Shown: in pieces, positions 1 to 8,355 of the stretch | How positions within the stretch are numbered: the stretch's first letter is position 1 | Layout: each line of letters opens with the position of its first letter | Source of the DNA: Myxococcales bacterium | Lineage (GTDB): Bacteria > Myxococcota_A > Polyangia > Polyangiales > Polyangiaceae | DNA: 64,000 nt | Direction of reading: 5' to 3' | NCBI GenBank assembly: GCA_016712525.1 | Contig: JADJQX010000007.1 | Location: 1,612,001-1,676,000, forward strand | Notes under the pieces: generated by a model | Database searches by the model: none | Told to the model about the DNA's origin: nothing | What the model saw: the letters and a program-made list of their open reading frames with translations, nothing else | Program-made: the position numbers and the translations under genes

Positions 1-1
1 C

Positions 2-325
2 GCGGCGAAGTCGAAGGTCGTCGCGAAGGCCATGCACGAGGCGGCGAAGCTGCCTCTCGTGGGCTCGCCGCGCGCGCTCGGCATGATGGGCGCGGTCGAC
101 CTCGCCGGACACGCGTCTCCCTTCGAGGGCGAGGCCTCGGACTACCTCGGCGCCCTCGGCTGGCGCGTGTACCGCGAGGCGCGAGCGCGCGGGGCGTACC
201 TCCGGCCGCTCGGCAACACGGTGTACCTCTGCCCGCCGCTCACCATCCCCGACCGGGACCTCGACCGCCTGCTCGCCATCATGCTCGAGTCGATCGAGGC
301 CGTCACACGCCAAAATCCAAAGTAA
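2..325 (+). CDS. bioA: BioA, adenosylmethionine-8-amino-7-oxononanoate aminotransferase (C-terminal part)
   Basis: This is the last ~107 residues of a class III PLP-dependent aminotransferase; the start lies before the window. The tail with the motif LRPLGNTVYLCPPL followed by a D-x-L-D segment is the usual BioA ending (substrate-binding arginine region and final helix). In biotin synthesis BioA converts KAPA to DAPA in the cytoplasm using SAM as amino donor. The PLP lysine lies outside the window, so another class III aminotransferase cannot be excluded. No other biotin gene is visible downstream; the next gene runs on the opposite strand, ending 5 bases away. Confidence 0.75.
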   Translation, partial: AAKSKVVAKAMHEAAKLPLVGSPRALGMMGAVDLAGHASPFEGEASDYLGALGWRVYREARARGAYLRPLGNTVYLCPPLTIPDRDLDRLLAIMLESIEAVTRQNPK

Positions 326-330
326 GGTCG

Positions 331-684
331 CTACTTTACGAGCACCTTGCTCTTGTACATGCCCATCCCGCACTGAAACGTCAGCGTGCGGGCCTCCCCC
401 GTGGGGACGACGATCGACACCGCCGTCTTGAGCGGGAGGTCTTTCTTGATCGACAGCTCGGGGAACACGACCTCGGTCGCGCAGGTGTCGTCGCTCGTGC
501 GGGTGAAGACTAGCTCGAGCTTCTCGCCGCGCTTCGCCTCGACCGAGCTCGGAGAAAATCCGGTGCCGTCGGCCGTGATGGCGACGGTTCCGTTCTTGGG
601 GGCGACGGGCTCGGAGCCCTTGCAGCCCACGAGCGCGGAGGTGCCAGCGACGAGCGAGATCACGGCGAGGAGAGCCATTCGCAT
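331..684 (-). CDS. Small cupredoxin-domain lipoprotein
   Basis: A 117-residue exported protein. The N-terminus is a short lipoprotein signal (hydrophobic LLAVISLVAG, then a lipobox ending at Cys21), so it should be anchored in an envelope membrane. The rest (about residues 30-117) reads as a compact beta-sandwich of the cupredoxin_1 type: a GTGFSPSSVEAKRGE strand pair, a DDTCATEV segment and the C-terminal FQCGMGMYK motif, which carries Cys and Met residues typical of copper-binding cupredoxins. The start at 684 was chosen because the reading frame upstream runs into the tRNA-Pro gene. Likely role: periplasmic copper or electron handling, inferred only from fold and motif. Confidence 0.7.
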   Translation of the reverse strand: MRMALLAVISLVAGTSALVGCKGSEPVAPKNGTVAITADGTGFSPSSVEAKRGEKLELVFTRTSDDTCATEVVFPELSIKKDLPLKTAVSIVVPTGEARTLTFQCGMGMYKSKVLVK

Positions 685-744
685 GAGGGACGAGGATACC
701 CTCACCTTCGCCGCGCCGGGAGATCGGGCGGACAAAAAGCCGAA

Positions 745-771
745 AGGCCCAGCTCGACGAGAGCTAGGCCT
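745..771 (-). terminator. Intrinsic terminator of tRNA-Pro
   Basis: Read on the minus strand, an 11-bp stem (AGGCCTAGCTC against GAGCTGGGCCT, one G-U pair) with a 5-base loop is followed by TTCGGCTTTTTG. It lies just after tRNA-Pro and before the cupredoxin lipoprotein, so it would end the tRNA transcript. Confidence 0.7.
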
Positions 772-808
772 TCCGATAACGAGCTCCTGCGAGAGGAGAT
801 CGGGATTG

Positions 809-885
<77 letters not shown>

Positions 886-898
886 TGTGACGGCCCGC

Positions 899-927
899 TT
901 TATTCCTTTTCGCGAGGCGTTCGTCAA
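899..927 (-). promoter_or_regulatory. Promoter of tRNA-Pro overlapping an inverted repeat
   Basis: Minus strand: TTGACG (922-927), 17-bp spacer, AATAAA (899-904), predicting a start about 7 bases before the mature tRNA. The -35 element lies in the loop and right arm of a 13-bp imperfect inverted repeat (909-921 against 926-940, 2-base bulge) located between this tRNA and the diverging REC-XRE gene. Confidence 0.55.
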
Positions 928-984
928 CGCCTTTCGCGAAGGGCTCTCGAAAAAATGATGTAGAAGACTCCTCGGAGGTAGCGC

Positions 985-1593
985 ATGCAGCCCGAGATGC
1001 CGGCCGTGAAGATCCTCATCGTCGACGACGACCGCGCCATCTGCGACTACATGCAGACCCTCCTCGAGAAGGACGGGTTCGCGGTCACCACCACGAGCGA
1101 CCCGACGTCGGTCGAGGAGCTCGTTCGGACGGGCGGGTTCCACCTCGTCATCCTCGATCTCATGATGCCCAAGATGGACGGCATCGAGACGCTGAAGCGC
1201 ATCCGGAAGGTCGACAGCGACGTAGCCGTCGTGATCTTCACCGGGTACCCGAACCTCGAGACCGCCGTGGCCTCGATGAAGCTCGACGCCGTCGACTACC
1301 TCAAGAAGCCCATCGTACCGGACGAGTTCCGCGAGGTGCTCGGGCGCATCATGCGCAAGAAGGGCCTCGCGCGGAGCCCCGAAGAGCAGCTCCACCGCGT
1401 GATCGGCGACACGATCCGCCAGCTCCGCAAGGACAAGGATCTCACGCTGAAGCAGATGGCGCGCCGCACGAACCTGAGCGTCTCGCTCCTCTCCCAGATC
1501 GAGCGCGCCGAGTCGTCGGCCTCGATCTCGTCGCTCTACAAAATCGCGCTCGCCCTGGAGTCCCGCATCCAGGATCTCTTCGGCGACTTCTGA
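985..1593 (+). CDS. Response regulator with REC receiver and C-terminal XRE-type helix-turn-helix
   Basis: A 202-residue two-domain regulator. Residues ~8-125 are a CheY-like receiver: acidic cluster D14-D16, phospho-acceptor D58 in LVILDLMMP, T86 and K108 before Pro109, so all key residues are present. Residues ~139-202 form an XRE/HTH_3 DNA-binding domain (TLKQMARRTNLSVSLLSQIERAE). This pairing is uncommon; most response regulators end in OmpR, NarL or Fis domains. The start is supported by GGAGGT eight bases upstream. No histidine kinase is adjacent, so the partner is unknown. It diverges from tRNA-Pro across an inverted repeat that could be an autoregulatory site. Confidence 0.9.
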   Translation: MQPEMPAVKILIVDDDRAICDYMQTLLEKDGFAVTTTSDPTSVEELVRTGGFHLVILDLMMPKMDGIETLKRIRKVDSDVAVVIFTGYPNLETAVASMKLDAVDYLKKPIVPDEFREVLGRIMRKKGLARSPEEQLHRVIGDTIRQLRKDKDLTLKQMARRTNLSVSLLSQIERAESSASISSLYKIALALESRIQDLFGDF

Positions 1594-1643
1594 AGATCTG
1601 CCGAAACGACACCAAAAAGCATAGCAGTATTGGGCACTTAGGC

Positions 1644-1663
1644 CGACGCTCGCGCGAGCGTCG
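1644..1663. repeat. Perfect 20-bp palindrome between the regulator and the peptidase gene
   Basis: CGACGCTCGCGCGAGCGTCG lies 51 bases after the REC-XRE stop and 62 bases before the peptidase start. It could fold as an 8-bp hairpin with a GCGC loop (no T-tract, so a weak terminator at best) or serve as a regulator site. Confidence 0.5.
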
Positions 1664-1724
1664 CGACGACGTCTCGGCGCGCCCGGCCGCGTGCCGAACG
1701 CGCTCCGCGTGGTAGCGTCGCGCC

Positions 1725-4700
1725 ATGCTCTCGCGCCGCGCCCTCTGTGCCTTTACCCTCACCGCCTGCGCCGTCGCCTCGGCGACGACCATCGGAGCTC
1801 ACGACGCGCGTGCGGCGTGGCCCCCGGCGCGCGGCGCCGACATGCGCGACAAGACCAACTGGCCGAACGACTACGCGGCGCGATGGAACTACGCCTCGTT
1901 CCTCCCCGAGCAGCAGCCCGGGACGCCGCCCTACCTGTCGGCCGACAAGAAGCTCGGCGCCTCGGGCATGAGCATCGACAAGGCGTGGACCTTCACCGTG
2001 GGCCGCCCCGACGTACGCATCGCCGTGCTGGACTCGGGCATCCACTGGGAGAGCCGCGACCTCGTGAACAAGGTCGCCCTGAACCAAGGCGAGCTCCGCG
2101 GCGAGAAGCGGCCGAAGACCGAGAGCGGCGGGGTGTGCGGCGGCCAGGGCCCGCTCGCCGGCTACGACTGCAACGGCGACGGGCTCTTCACGATCGCCGA
2201 CTACGCGAACGACCCCCGCATGAGCCCCGACGTCCCCGGGGAGAAGTGCTTCACCGACGGAGACCGCACGAAGCTCGGGGCCGACCGCAAAAAGGGCGAT
2301 CAGAACCGCAACTGCGTGCTCGATCCCGGAGACCTCATCGAGCTCTTCTCCGACGGCGTCGACGACGACGCGAACGGCTACAAAGACGACATCGCAGGGT
2401 GGGACTTCTTCAAGGACGACAACAACCCCTACGACGACACGCGGTACGGCCACGGCACGGGCGAGGCTCGGGACGCGGCCGCCGAGGGCAACAACGGCAT
2501 CGACGAGATCGGCGTGTGCCCCGGGTGCACGTTCGTCCCGCTCCGCGTCGGCGACAGCTTCATCACCGACGTCGACGACTTTGCGCAGGCCACGGTGTAC
2601 GCGGCCGACCTCGGCGTGAAGGTCGTTCAGGAGGCGCTCGGCACCATCAACCAGACGCCCTTCGCGAAGGCCGCGATCGACTACGCCTACACCAAAGGCG
2701 CCGTGGTCGTGGCGAGCATGGCCGACGAGAACTCGCGCCACCACAACATGCCGGGCGTCGCGAACCACACCCTCACGGTGCACACCGTTCGCTACAACGG
2801 CCCCAACCCGAACGCGTCGAGCACGTTCCTCAACTACGACACCTGCTCGAACTACGGCGCTCACCTCTCGATGAGCGTGAGCGGGACCCGATGCTCGAGC
2901 GAGGCCACGGGGCGCGCTGCCGGGATCGCCGGGCTCCTCTACTCGATGGCCGCGCAGAAGGGCATCGAGCTCACGGCCGAGGAGGCGATCCAGATCTTCC
3001 GGATGCAGGCCGACGACATCGACGTCGAAGAGTCGCGGAGCCCCGATCCCGAGCTGTCCGGCCGCCTCTATTTCTCGAAGCCCGGGTGGGACCAGCGCTT
3101 CGGCTACGGGCGCGCGAACGCCGAGCGCATGATGAAGGCCATCGACGAGCTTCGGATCCCGCCCGAGGTCGACATCACCTCGCCCGAGTGGTTCACGCCG
3201 CTCGTCGCGGGGCGCGGGCCCGGCCAGGTCGCGATCGCGGGCCGCGTGTCGGCGAGGCGCGCCACATCGTACGACTACCGCGTCGAGTGGGCTCCCGGCG
3301 TCGAGCCCGACGACACGCTCTTCAAGCCGCTCGTCGCCGAGAAGACCAACGTGCCCGGCGCGACCGTCTCCGGGGGCACGGCCGACGCCCCGCTCGCGGC
3401 GCTCGACCCCTCCCAGATCGACACGACCCACCCGCGTGACGCGGACTCCCCGCGGGGCGAGAACGACCGCACCATCACGATCCGCGTGCGCGCCATCGCG
3501 CATTACCCCGGCTACGACGTGCCCGGCGAGGCTCGGCGCGCCATCACCATCACCAACGAAAAGAACGGCGGCGACAAGGACCTTCTCCCTGGTTTTCCGC
3601 TGTACTTGGGCACTTCCCTCGAGGCGAGCCCGAAGCTCGCCGACATCGACGGCGACGGCCTCCGCGACATCGTTCAGCTCGGGTCCGACGGCCTCGTCCA
3701 CGTGCTCTCGATGCGCACGGGCGCTCCGGTCGAGGCGAGCGGCTTCCCGTACCGCACCCGGGTGGTCGATGGGCTCGCCCAAGATCCGGGCGATCCGGCC
3801 GTGCCGAGCTACCTCACGGCGCCCGCGTACGCCCAGTCGCAGACGTCGGGCATCGTGCCGTCGAACATCCACGAGGCCATCATGTCGGCTCCCGCCATCG
3901 CCGACCTCGACGGCGACGGAAAGCAGGAGATCGTCTTCGTCTCGTACCCGGGCACGCTCTACGTGATCGACAGCCGCGGCAAAGACCTCCCGGGCTGGCC
4001 GAAGCGCATGCCGCTCGTACCGTCGTGCCCCCTCGACCCGGCCGTGAAGGCTCCAGAGCCGTGCATGGACGTCCGGAACGGGCTCGCGCGCGGGCTCTAC
4101 GCCTCACCGGTCGTCGTCGACATGAACAAGGACGGCAAAAAAGAGATCGTCCAGGCCGCCTTCGACGGGAAGGTCCACGTCTTCAAGGTCGACGGGAGCC
4201 CGCTCGACGGCTTCCCGGTCGAGGTGCACCATCCCCTCGCCGCCCGGAAAAACCGCATCTTCACGACCCCGGCGGTCGCGGACGTGACCGGCGATGGCAT
4301 CCCCGAGATCTTCACCGGCTCGAACGAAGAGATCGGCGGCGGCGGCAACGCGGGCCCCATCTTCGCGGTGAACGGCCTCGGCACGCGCGCGCCGGGCGGC
4401 CCGTACCTCACGAACTGGCCGGCCGTGATGACGTCGTTCCACCTCTTCCCGCTGGTCGCCGAGGGAGTCACGAGCTCGCCCGCGGTCGGTGACTTCGACG
4501 GCGACGGGCGCGCCGAGGCCCTCTTCCAAGGCAACGGGGCCTCTCCGCTCGTGCTCCCCGCCGATCCGGGGCCTCAGACCGCCTTCGGAGAGCCTCCCGC
4601 GCGCCTCCCCGTCGTCCGCAACGAGGACGGCTCCGAGCGGCGTGGGCTCGCGCCGACCTCCGTGTTCGGCGAGCACAGCAAAGCGATGCGCCCCGACACC

Positions 4701-5441
4701 ATGTTCCCGCTCTTCAGCCAGCCCTCGATCGGCGACCTCGACCAAGACGGCGTCCCCGACGTGATCGCCTCGGGCGCTTCGCTCAGCCTCGCCGGCGCGC
4801 TCTCGGGTGGCAGCGTCGCGCCCAAGCAGGCCCAGCACCTCTTGGCCGCGTGGAGCGGGAAGACGGGCGACATGCTGCCCGGCATGCCGTTCGTCATCGA
4901 GGACTTCAGCTTCCTCACGAACCACGCGGTAGCCGACGTCAACGGCGACGACTACCCCGAGGTGATCACGGGCACGGGCGTCTACATGCTCCACGCCGTC
5001 GACGCGTGCGGGCGCGAGGCCCAAGGCTGGCCGAAGCACACCGGGGGCTGGATCGCGGCCGCGCCCGCGGTCGGCGACGTCGACGGGGACCGCAACCTCG
5101 ATGTGGTCGTAGGTACTCGAAATGGCTACCTTTTCGCCTGGAAGACGCCGGGCAAGACCGACGGCGTCGTGCAGTGGGAGTCGTTCCACCACGACAACGC
5201 GAACACCGGCAACATCGCCACGCCGCTCGAGCAGGGCGTGACGAAGCGCGCCGCTCGGCCCCTCGAGGCGGCTGCGTGCGTTCCGCCCCAAGACCCGGGC
5301 GACGACATCCTCACGGCGGGCGGAGGCTGCGCGTGCTCGACGGCGGGCGAGCCCACGTCTCCGGTGTCCCGCGCCCTCTTCGGGGCCTCCCTCGGCGCCG
5401 TGGGCCTCGCCCTCATCCGGCGACGCCGACGCGCGAGCTGA
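1725..5441 (+). CDS. Secreted S8 (subtilisin-like) peptidase with FG-GAP/VCBS repeats and MYXO-CTERM-type tail
   Basis: A 1238-residue exported protein. Residues 1-30 are a signal peptide. The peptidase domain spans ~95-450: Asp103 (VLDSG), His243 (YGHGTG) and Ser392 (SSEATGRAAG, aligning with the GTSMASP motif). The usual oxyanion Asn position reads Asp334 (SMADEN). Two Asp/Gly-rich inserts (about 148-165 and 210-238) look like calcium loops. Residues ~620-1190 hold several FG-GAP/VCBS-type repeats (DIDGDGLRDIV, DLDGDGKQEIV, DVDGDRNLDVV), suggesting a beta-propeller. The C-terminus has GGGCACS, a hydrophobic helix and RRRRR, the pattern of myxosortase substrates anchored at the cell surface. 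Upstream is a perfect 20-bp palindrome. Confidence 0.9.
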   Translation: MLSRRALCAFTLTACAVASATTIGAHDARAAWPPARGADMRDKTNWPNDYAARWNYASFLPEQQPGTPPYLSADKKLGASGMSIDKAWTFTVGRPDVRIAVLDSGIHWESRDLVNKVALNQGELRGEKRPKTESGGVCGGQGPLAGYDCNGDGLFTIADYANDPRMSPDVPGEKCFTDGDRTKLGADRKKGDQNRNCVLDPGDLIELFSDGVDDDANGYKDDIAGWDFFKDDNNPYDDTRYGHGTGEARDAAAEGNNGIDEIGVCPGCTFVPLRVGDSFITDVDDFAQATVYAADLGVKVVQEALGTINQTPFAKAAIDYAYTKGAVVVASMADENSRHHNMPGVANHTLTVHTVRYNGPNPNASSTFLNYDTCSNYGAHLSMSVSGTRCSSEATGRAAGIAGLLYSMAAQKGIELTAEEAIQIFRMQADDIDVEESRSPDPELSGRLYFSKPGWDQRFGYGRANAERMMKAIDELRIPPEVDITSPEWFTPLVAGRGPGQVAIAGRVSARRATSYDYRVEWAPGVEPDDTLFKPLVAEKTNVPGATVSGGTADAPLAALDPSQIDTTHPRDADSPRGENDRTITIRVRAIAHYPGYDVPGEARRAITITNEKNGGDKDLLPGFPLYLGTSLEASPKLADIDGDGLRDIVQLGSDGLVHVLSMRTGAPVEASGFPYRTRVVDGLAQDPGDPAVPSYLTAPAYAQSQTSGIVPSNIHEAIMSAPAIADLDGDGKQEIVFVSYPGTLYVIDSRGKDLPGWPKRMPLVPSCPLDPAVKAPEPCMDVRNGLARGLYASPVVVDMNKDGKKEIVQAAFDGKVHVFKVDGSPLDGFPVEVHHPLAARKNRIFTTPAVADVTGDGIPEIFTGSNEEIGGGGNAGPIFAVNGLGTRAPGGPYLTNWPAVMTSFHLFPLVAEGVTSSPAVGDFDGDGRAEALFQGNGASPLVLPADPGPQTAFGEPPARLPVVRNEDGSERRGLAPTSVFGEHSKAMRPDTMFPLFSQPSIGDLDQDGVPDVIASGASLSLAGALSGGSVAPKQAQHLLAAWSGKTGDMLPGMPFVIEDFSFLTNHAVADVNGDDYPEVITGTGVYMLHAVDACGREAQGWPKHTGGWIAAAPAVGDVDGDRNLDVVVGTRNGYLFAWKTPGKTDGVVQWESFHHDNANTGNIATPLEQGVTKRAARPLEAAACVPPQDPGDDILTAGGGCACSTAGEPTSPVSRALFGASLGAVGLALIRRRRRAS

Positions 5442-5450
5442 CGAAGGGGC

Positions 5451-5479
5451 TTTACAGGGTGACCCACTTCGTGGAAAAG
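5451..5479 (+). promoter_or_regulatory. Candidate promoter of tRNA-Met
   Basis: TTTACA (5451-5456), 17-bp spacer, GAAAAG (5474-5479), placing the start about 7 bases before the tRNA. The -10-position hexamer is identical to that of tRNA-Leu in this window, which supports the call despite its poor match to TATAAT. Confidence 0.4.
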
Positions 5480-5492
5480 GAGAAACACCCAC

Positions 5493-5566
5493 GCCGGGGT
5501 AGCTCAGTTGGTTAGAGCGGGCGTTTCATACGCGCTAGGTCGGGGGTTCGACTCCCTCCTCCGGCA
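5493..5566 (+). tRNA. tRNA-Met (anticodon CAT), CCA not encoded
   Basis: A complete 74-base cloverleaf. The acceptor is GCCGGGG/CTCCGGC, the D-arm is GCTCAGTTGGTTAGAGC, and the anticodon loop TTCATAC carries CAT. The T-arm is GGGGGTTCGACTCCCTC and the discriminator base is A. CAT could mark elongator Met or a tRNA-Ile2 whose C34 becomes lysidine; this cannot be decided here. Confidence 0.95.
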
Positions 5567-5568
5567 CA

Positions 5569-5591
5569 ACCGCCCTCCTCGTGAGGGCGGT
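5569..5591. terminator. Hairpin terminator after tRNA-Met
   Basis: Perfect 9-bp stem ACCGCCCTC/GAGGGCGGT with a 5-base loop, followed by TCATCATTT. It begins 3 bases after the tRNA and lies 20 bases beyond the stop of the convergent TonB-like gene, so it may work in both directions. Confidence 0.65.
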
Positions 5592-5610
5592 CATCATTTC
5601 GGCCCGAACG

Positions 5611-6909
5611 TCACTTGACGATAGGGTTCTTGGCCTCGAACGGCGCGCGGATGCGGAGCCGCGTGACGCCGAGCTCCTTCGGGATGGGCCCGAACGGAGC
5701 CGCCCTGCGGATCGCGTCGGCGCAGTTCCTATCGAACTCGTCGATGCCGCTCGGCCTCGCCGGAGGCCACGAGACGACCACGCTCCCGTCCGCGTTCACC
5801 GTAAACTCGAGGATCACGGTGCCCTGCTTGAGATCGTAGAGGGCGCTCTTCGGGAAGGCGTTGGCCCACAGCGGGTCGACCTTCGCGTGGATCTGGCGAA
5901 AGTAGGGAAATAGCCGCGGATCGCGCGTGTTGAAGTCGACCGGGCCTCCGTCGCCGAGCCCGAGCGGCGCCGACGTCGAGCCTTGCCCTCGTGTGCCTCC
6001 CGCCCCCGGATCGCCAGGACCTGCGCTCCCGCCCTGCCCCTCGCCTCCGCGGCCTCCCTGCGCGCTCGCATGAACGAGGGAGCGCACGAGGGTCGACACG
6101 TTCTGATCGGCGTCGACGTCGTCCGTGGGTCGCCCTCGTTCGCTCGCCTGCACGCTCGGCTTCTGCTCGGCGACGTCGGGGCGAGCGTGCGCCACGGCGG
6201 CCGCCGCGCGGTGATCTTGGCCCTCGCGCCCATCGGCCACGCCGCGCCCGGGGCTCGCCGTGCGCCCACCCTCGCGCGACGCGCCGACGTCGCCTCGGAG
6301 CTCGTCGCCGAGCGTGGACGACCCGAGGTGACCGCCGACCACGTTCGCGAGGGCCACGTCGGCTCGAGCGCCACGGCTCGGATCCGTGGGGGACGGCGCG
6401 CGCCGCTCCAGACGCGCGAGCTGGCCTTGCGAGAGGAACGTGAGCTCCATCGGCTCGCGCGACGATCGGCGGTCCTCGAGGCTCCGCCGCGACTGGCTCG
6501 CGTCGATCCGCGGCACCTGATCGGCGCCGAGGTGGCTCGGGTTGGCGACGGCGAAGGAGAGCTTCTCGTCACGGTCGGCGAGGTTCGTCGCGCGGGCGCC
6601 CTGGACCTCGCCCCCGTGCCCTTTGCGGCCATCGTCGACCCGCGCGGTCGTGACGCCTCCCGACGGCCGAGGGGGCTCGCCCCGCGGGTCGGGCTTCTCG
6701 TCCGAGGAGATCATCCCCTCCCCGACGAGCGGGAGCTCGAGCGTCCCGACCTCGATCTCGCGCCCGCGGGCGGCACGCAGCTCCGCGTCGCGCTTCGAGA
6801 GGCTCACGAACGCCACCCACGAGAGGAGCGCGAGAGCTCCCGCGTGGGCCACGAGCGACACGACGAGGCTCACACCTCCGATGCCCCGCGCTCGACGAAC
6901 GGCTTCCAC
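5611..6909 (-). CDS. TonB-like C-terminal domain protein with N-terminal membrane anchor
   Basis: About 432 residues. One transmembrane helix near the N-terminus (VVSLVAHAGALALLSWVAFV) is followed by a long charged, Gly-rich and probably disordered periplasmic linker. The C-terminal ~100 residues form a TonB_C-type domain (VILEFTVNADGSVVVSW, then an IDEFDRNCADAIRRA helix). Such proteins bridge the periplasm and pass energy or signals to outer-membrane partners. ExbB/ExbD are not adjacent. Start uncertain: the frame allows TTG at 6927 or GTG at 6909, and neither has a good ribosome site. It follows tatD on the same strand after a short gap and may be co-transcribed. Confidence 0.75.
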   Translation of the reverse strand: MEAVRRARGIGGVSLVVSLVAHAGALALLSWVAFVSLSKRDAELRAARGREIEVGTLELPLVGEGMISSDEKPDPRGEPPRPSGGVTTARVDDGRKGHGGEVQGARATNLADRDEKLSFAVANPSHLGADQVPRIDASQSRRSLEDRRSSREPMELTFLSQGQLARLERRAPSPTDPSRGARADVALANVVGGHLGSSTLGDELRGDVGASREGGRTASPGRGVADGREGQDHRAAAAVAHARPDVAEQKPSVQASERGRPTDDVDADQNVSTLVRSLVHASAQGGRGGEGQGGSAGPGDPGAGGTRGQGSTSAPLGLGDGGPVDFNTRDPRLFPYFRQIHAKVDPLWANAFPKSALYDLKQGTVILEFTVNADGSVVVSWPPARPSGIDEFDRNCADAIRRAAPFGPIPKELGVTRLRIRAPFEAKNPIVK

Positions 6910-6942
6910 GTTTCGAAAGCGTAACAAGCTTTGGGCGCGCCG

Positions 6943-7740
6943 CTATGCCTCGGCGAACACTCGGCGAAACACGGCCTCCGCGTTTCGGGTGGTGGCTTCG
7001 GCCACGTCCTCGGGGGCGACCTTTCGCAGCTCGGCGAGGCGACGAGCCGTGTGGGGTAAGTGCGCGGGCTCACACGGTTTTCCGCGAAACGGGATCGGAG
7101 CCAGGTAAGGAGCGTCCGTCTCGACCAGGATGCGATCGCGGGGCGCCCAAGCGCCGACGTCGTGCACGCTCGTCGCCGACTTGAACGTCACGATGCCCGA
7201 GAACGACAGATAGAACCCCATGTCGAGGGCCCTCGCGGCGAAGGCGCGGTCCTCGCTGAAGCAGTGGATGATGCCGCCCACGTCGCTCGCGCCCTCGGCC
7301 TCGAGCACGTCGAGGGTATCGGCGGCGGCCTCCCGGGTGTGCACGACGATGGGCTTGCGAAGCGCGCGGGCGAGCCCCACGAACCGCGCGAAGACCTCGC
7401 GCTGCGTGGCGCGGGGCGAGTGGTCGTAGTGGTAGTCGAGGCCGATCTCTCCCACGGCCACCACGACCTCGCGCCGCGCCAGCTCGGAGATCACGTCGAA
7501 CGTCGCGTCGTCGCACCCGGCGGCGTCGTGAGGGTGGACCCCGACGGTCGCGGCGATCGTCGCGGGCCTCGACTCGGCGAGCGCGACGGCGTCGATCGCC
7601 GCGCGGGTGTCCCGACCGACACCGATGGTGACGAAACCACCCACCCCCGCCGCGTCGGCCCGCGCGAGGACGTCGCCCGGCCCCCCGGGCAGGTACTGAG
7701 GGTCGAGGTGGCAGTGCGTGTCGACGAGACGACGGGACAT
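6943..7740 (-). CDS. tatD: TatD-family metal-dependent hydrolase (DNase)
   Basis: 265 residues, the normal TatD length. Metal-ligand motifs are all present: DTHCHLD at the N-terminus, GEIGLDYH, VHTREA, HCFSE and ETDAPYLAP. TatD proteins are cytoplasmic TIM-barrel hydrolases with 3'-5' exonuclease or deoxynuclease activity, linked to DNA repair and tRNA quality control. The TonB-like gene follows on the same strand. The start ATG gives MSRRLVDTHCH, as expected for the family. Confidence 0.9.
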   Translation of the reverse strand: MSRRLVDTHCHLDPQYLPGGPGDVLARADAAGVGGFVTIGVGRDTRAAIDAVALAESRPATIAATVGVHPHDAAGCDDATFDVISELARREVVVAVGEIGLDYHYDHSPRATQREVFARFVGLARALRKPIVVHTREAAADTLDVLEAEGASDVGGIIHCFSEDRAFAARALDMGFYLSFSGIVTFKSATSVHDVGAWAPRDRILVETDAPYLAPIPFRGKPCEPAHLPHTARRLAELRKVAPEDVAEATTRNAEAVFRRVFAEA

Positions 7741-7818
7741 GGCGCCTCAGATACCAAACCCGAGCGCCCCGGGCCATCGCACGAGACGAGAGGGCCCCTC
7801 TCGCTCTACGCTCGGCGC

Positions 7819-8355
7819 GTGACGACGAACGCGCTGCTCGACGCAACGGGGCACCTCGCCGCGGGAGCCTACGTCCCGAGCCCCGAGCGAGGCTATTGGG
7901 TCTTCGGTCAGGAGAAGCCGCTCCCGTTCGATCTGCCGACGCTGCGCGCCTATGCCTCGCGCTTCTTCGACACGAAGCTCGGGTTCTCGGTCGAGAAGGT
8001 GGGCGTGGCTCCCACGCACGATCTCACCTTCGTGATGGTGCACCGCGCCGAGGTCTCCGGCACCGTGCCCGTCGAGGTGCGCCCCGCGAGCGCGGAGGAT
8101 CACGAACGCGCCTTCGCCATCGAGAGGTCCCTCGAGGGCGGCCACGGCGGCGGTCTCGCGACGCTCGCGGCGCGTTGCCCGCGCCTCTTCGTCGTCCACG
8201 AGACCGAAGGCCTCGCGATCCCGGCGCTGCTCGTCACCTGCATCCTCTCGGGGACGTCACTCGGCCCGGCCCTCGCGATCGACGGGAGCGCGCTCTTCGG
8301 CGTGCGGAGCGGGAGAGCCAGGCTCGAGGCGCTCCTCGCCAGTCGAAGCGCCTAA
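7819..8355 (+). CDS. Uncharacterised protein, 178 residues
   Basis: I do not recognise this family. The predicted protein is soluble, without a signal peptide or membrane helix. It has an aromatic/Pro-rich N-terminal part (ERGYWVFGQEKPLPFDL) and a hydrophobic C-terminal half (LVTCILSGTSLGPALAIDG). The GTG start at 7819 was chosen because it follows the divergent tatD start by a normal promoter distance and gives a compact protein; no clear ribosome site is seen. Its 3' end overlaps the end of the convergent MATE gene by 99 bases. Confidence 0.6.
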   Translation: MTTNALLDATGHLAAGAYVPSPERGYWVFGQEKPLPFDLPTLRAYASRFFDTKLGFSVEKVGVAPTHDLTFVMVHRAEVSGTVPVEVRPASAEDHERAFAIERSLEGGHGGGLATLAARCPRLFVVHETEGLAIPALLVTCILSGTSLGPALAIDGSALFGVRSGRARLEALLASRSA

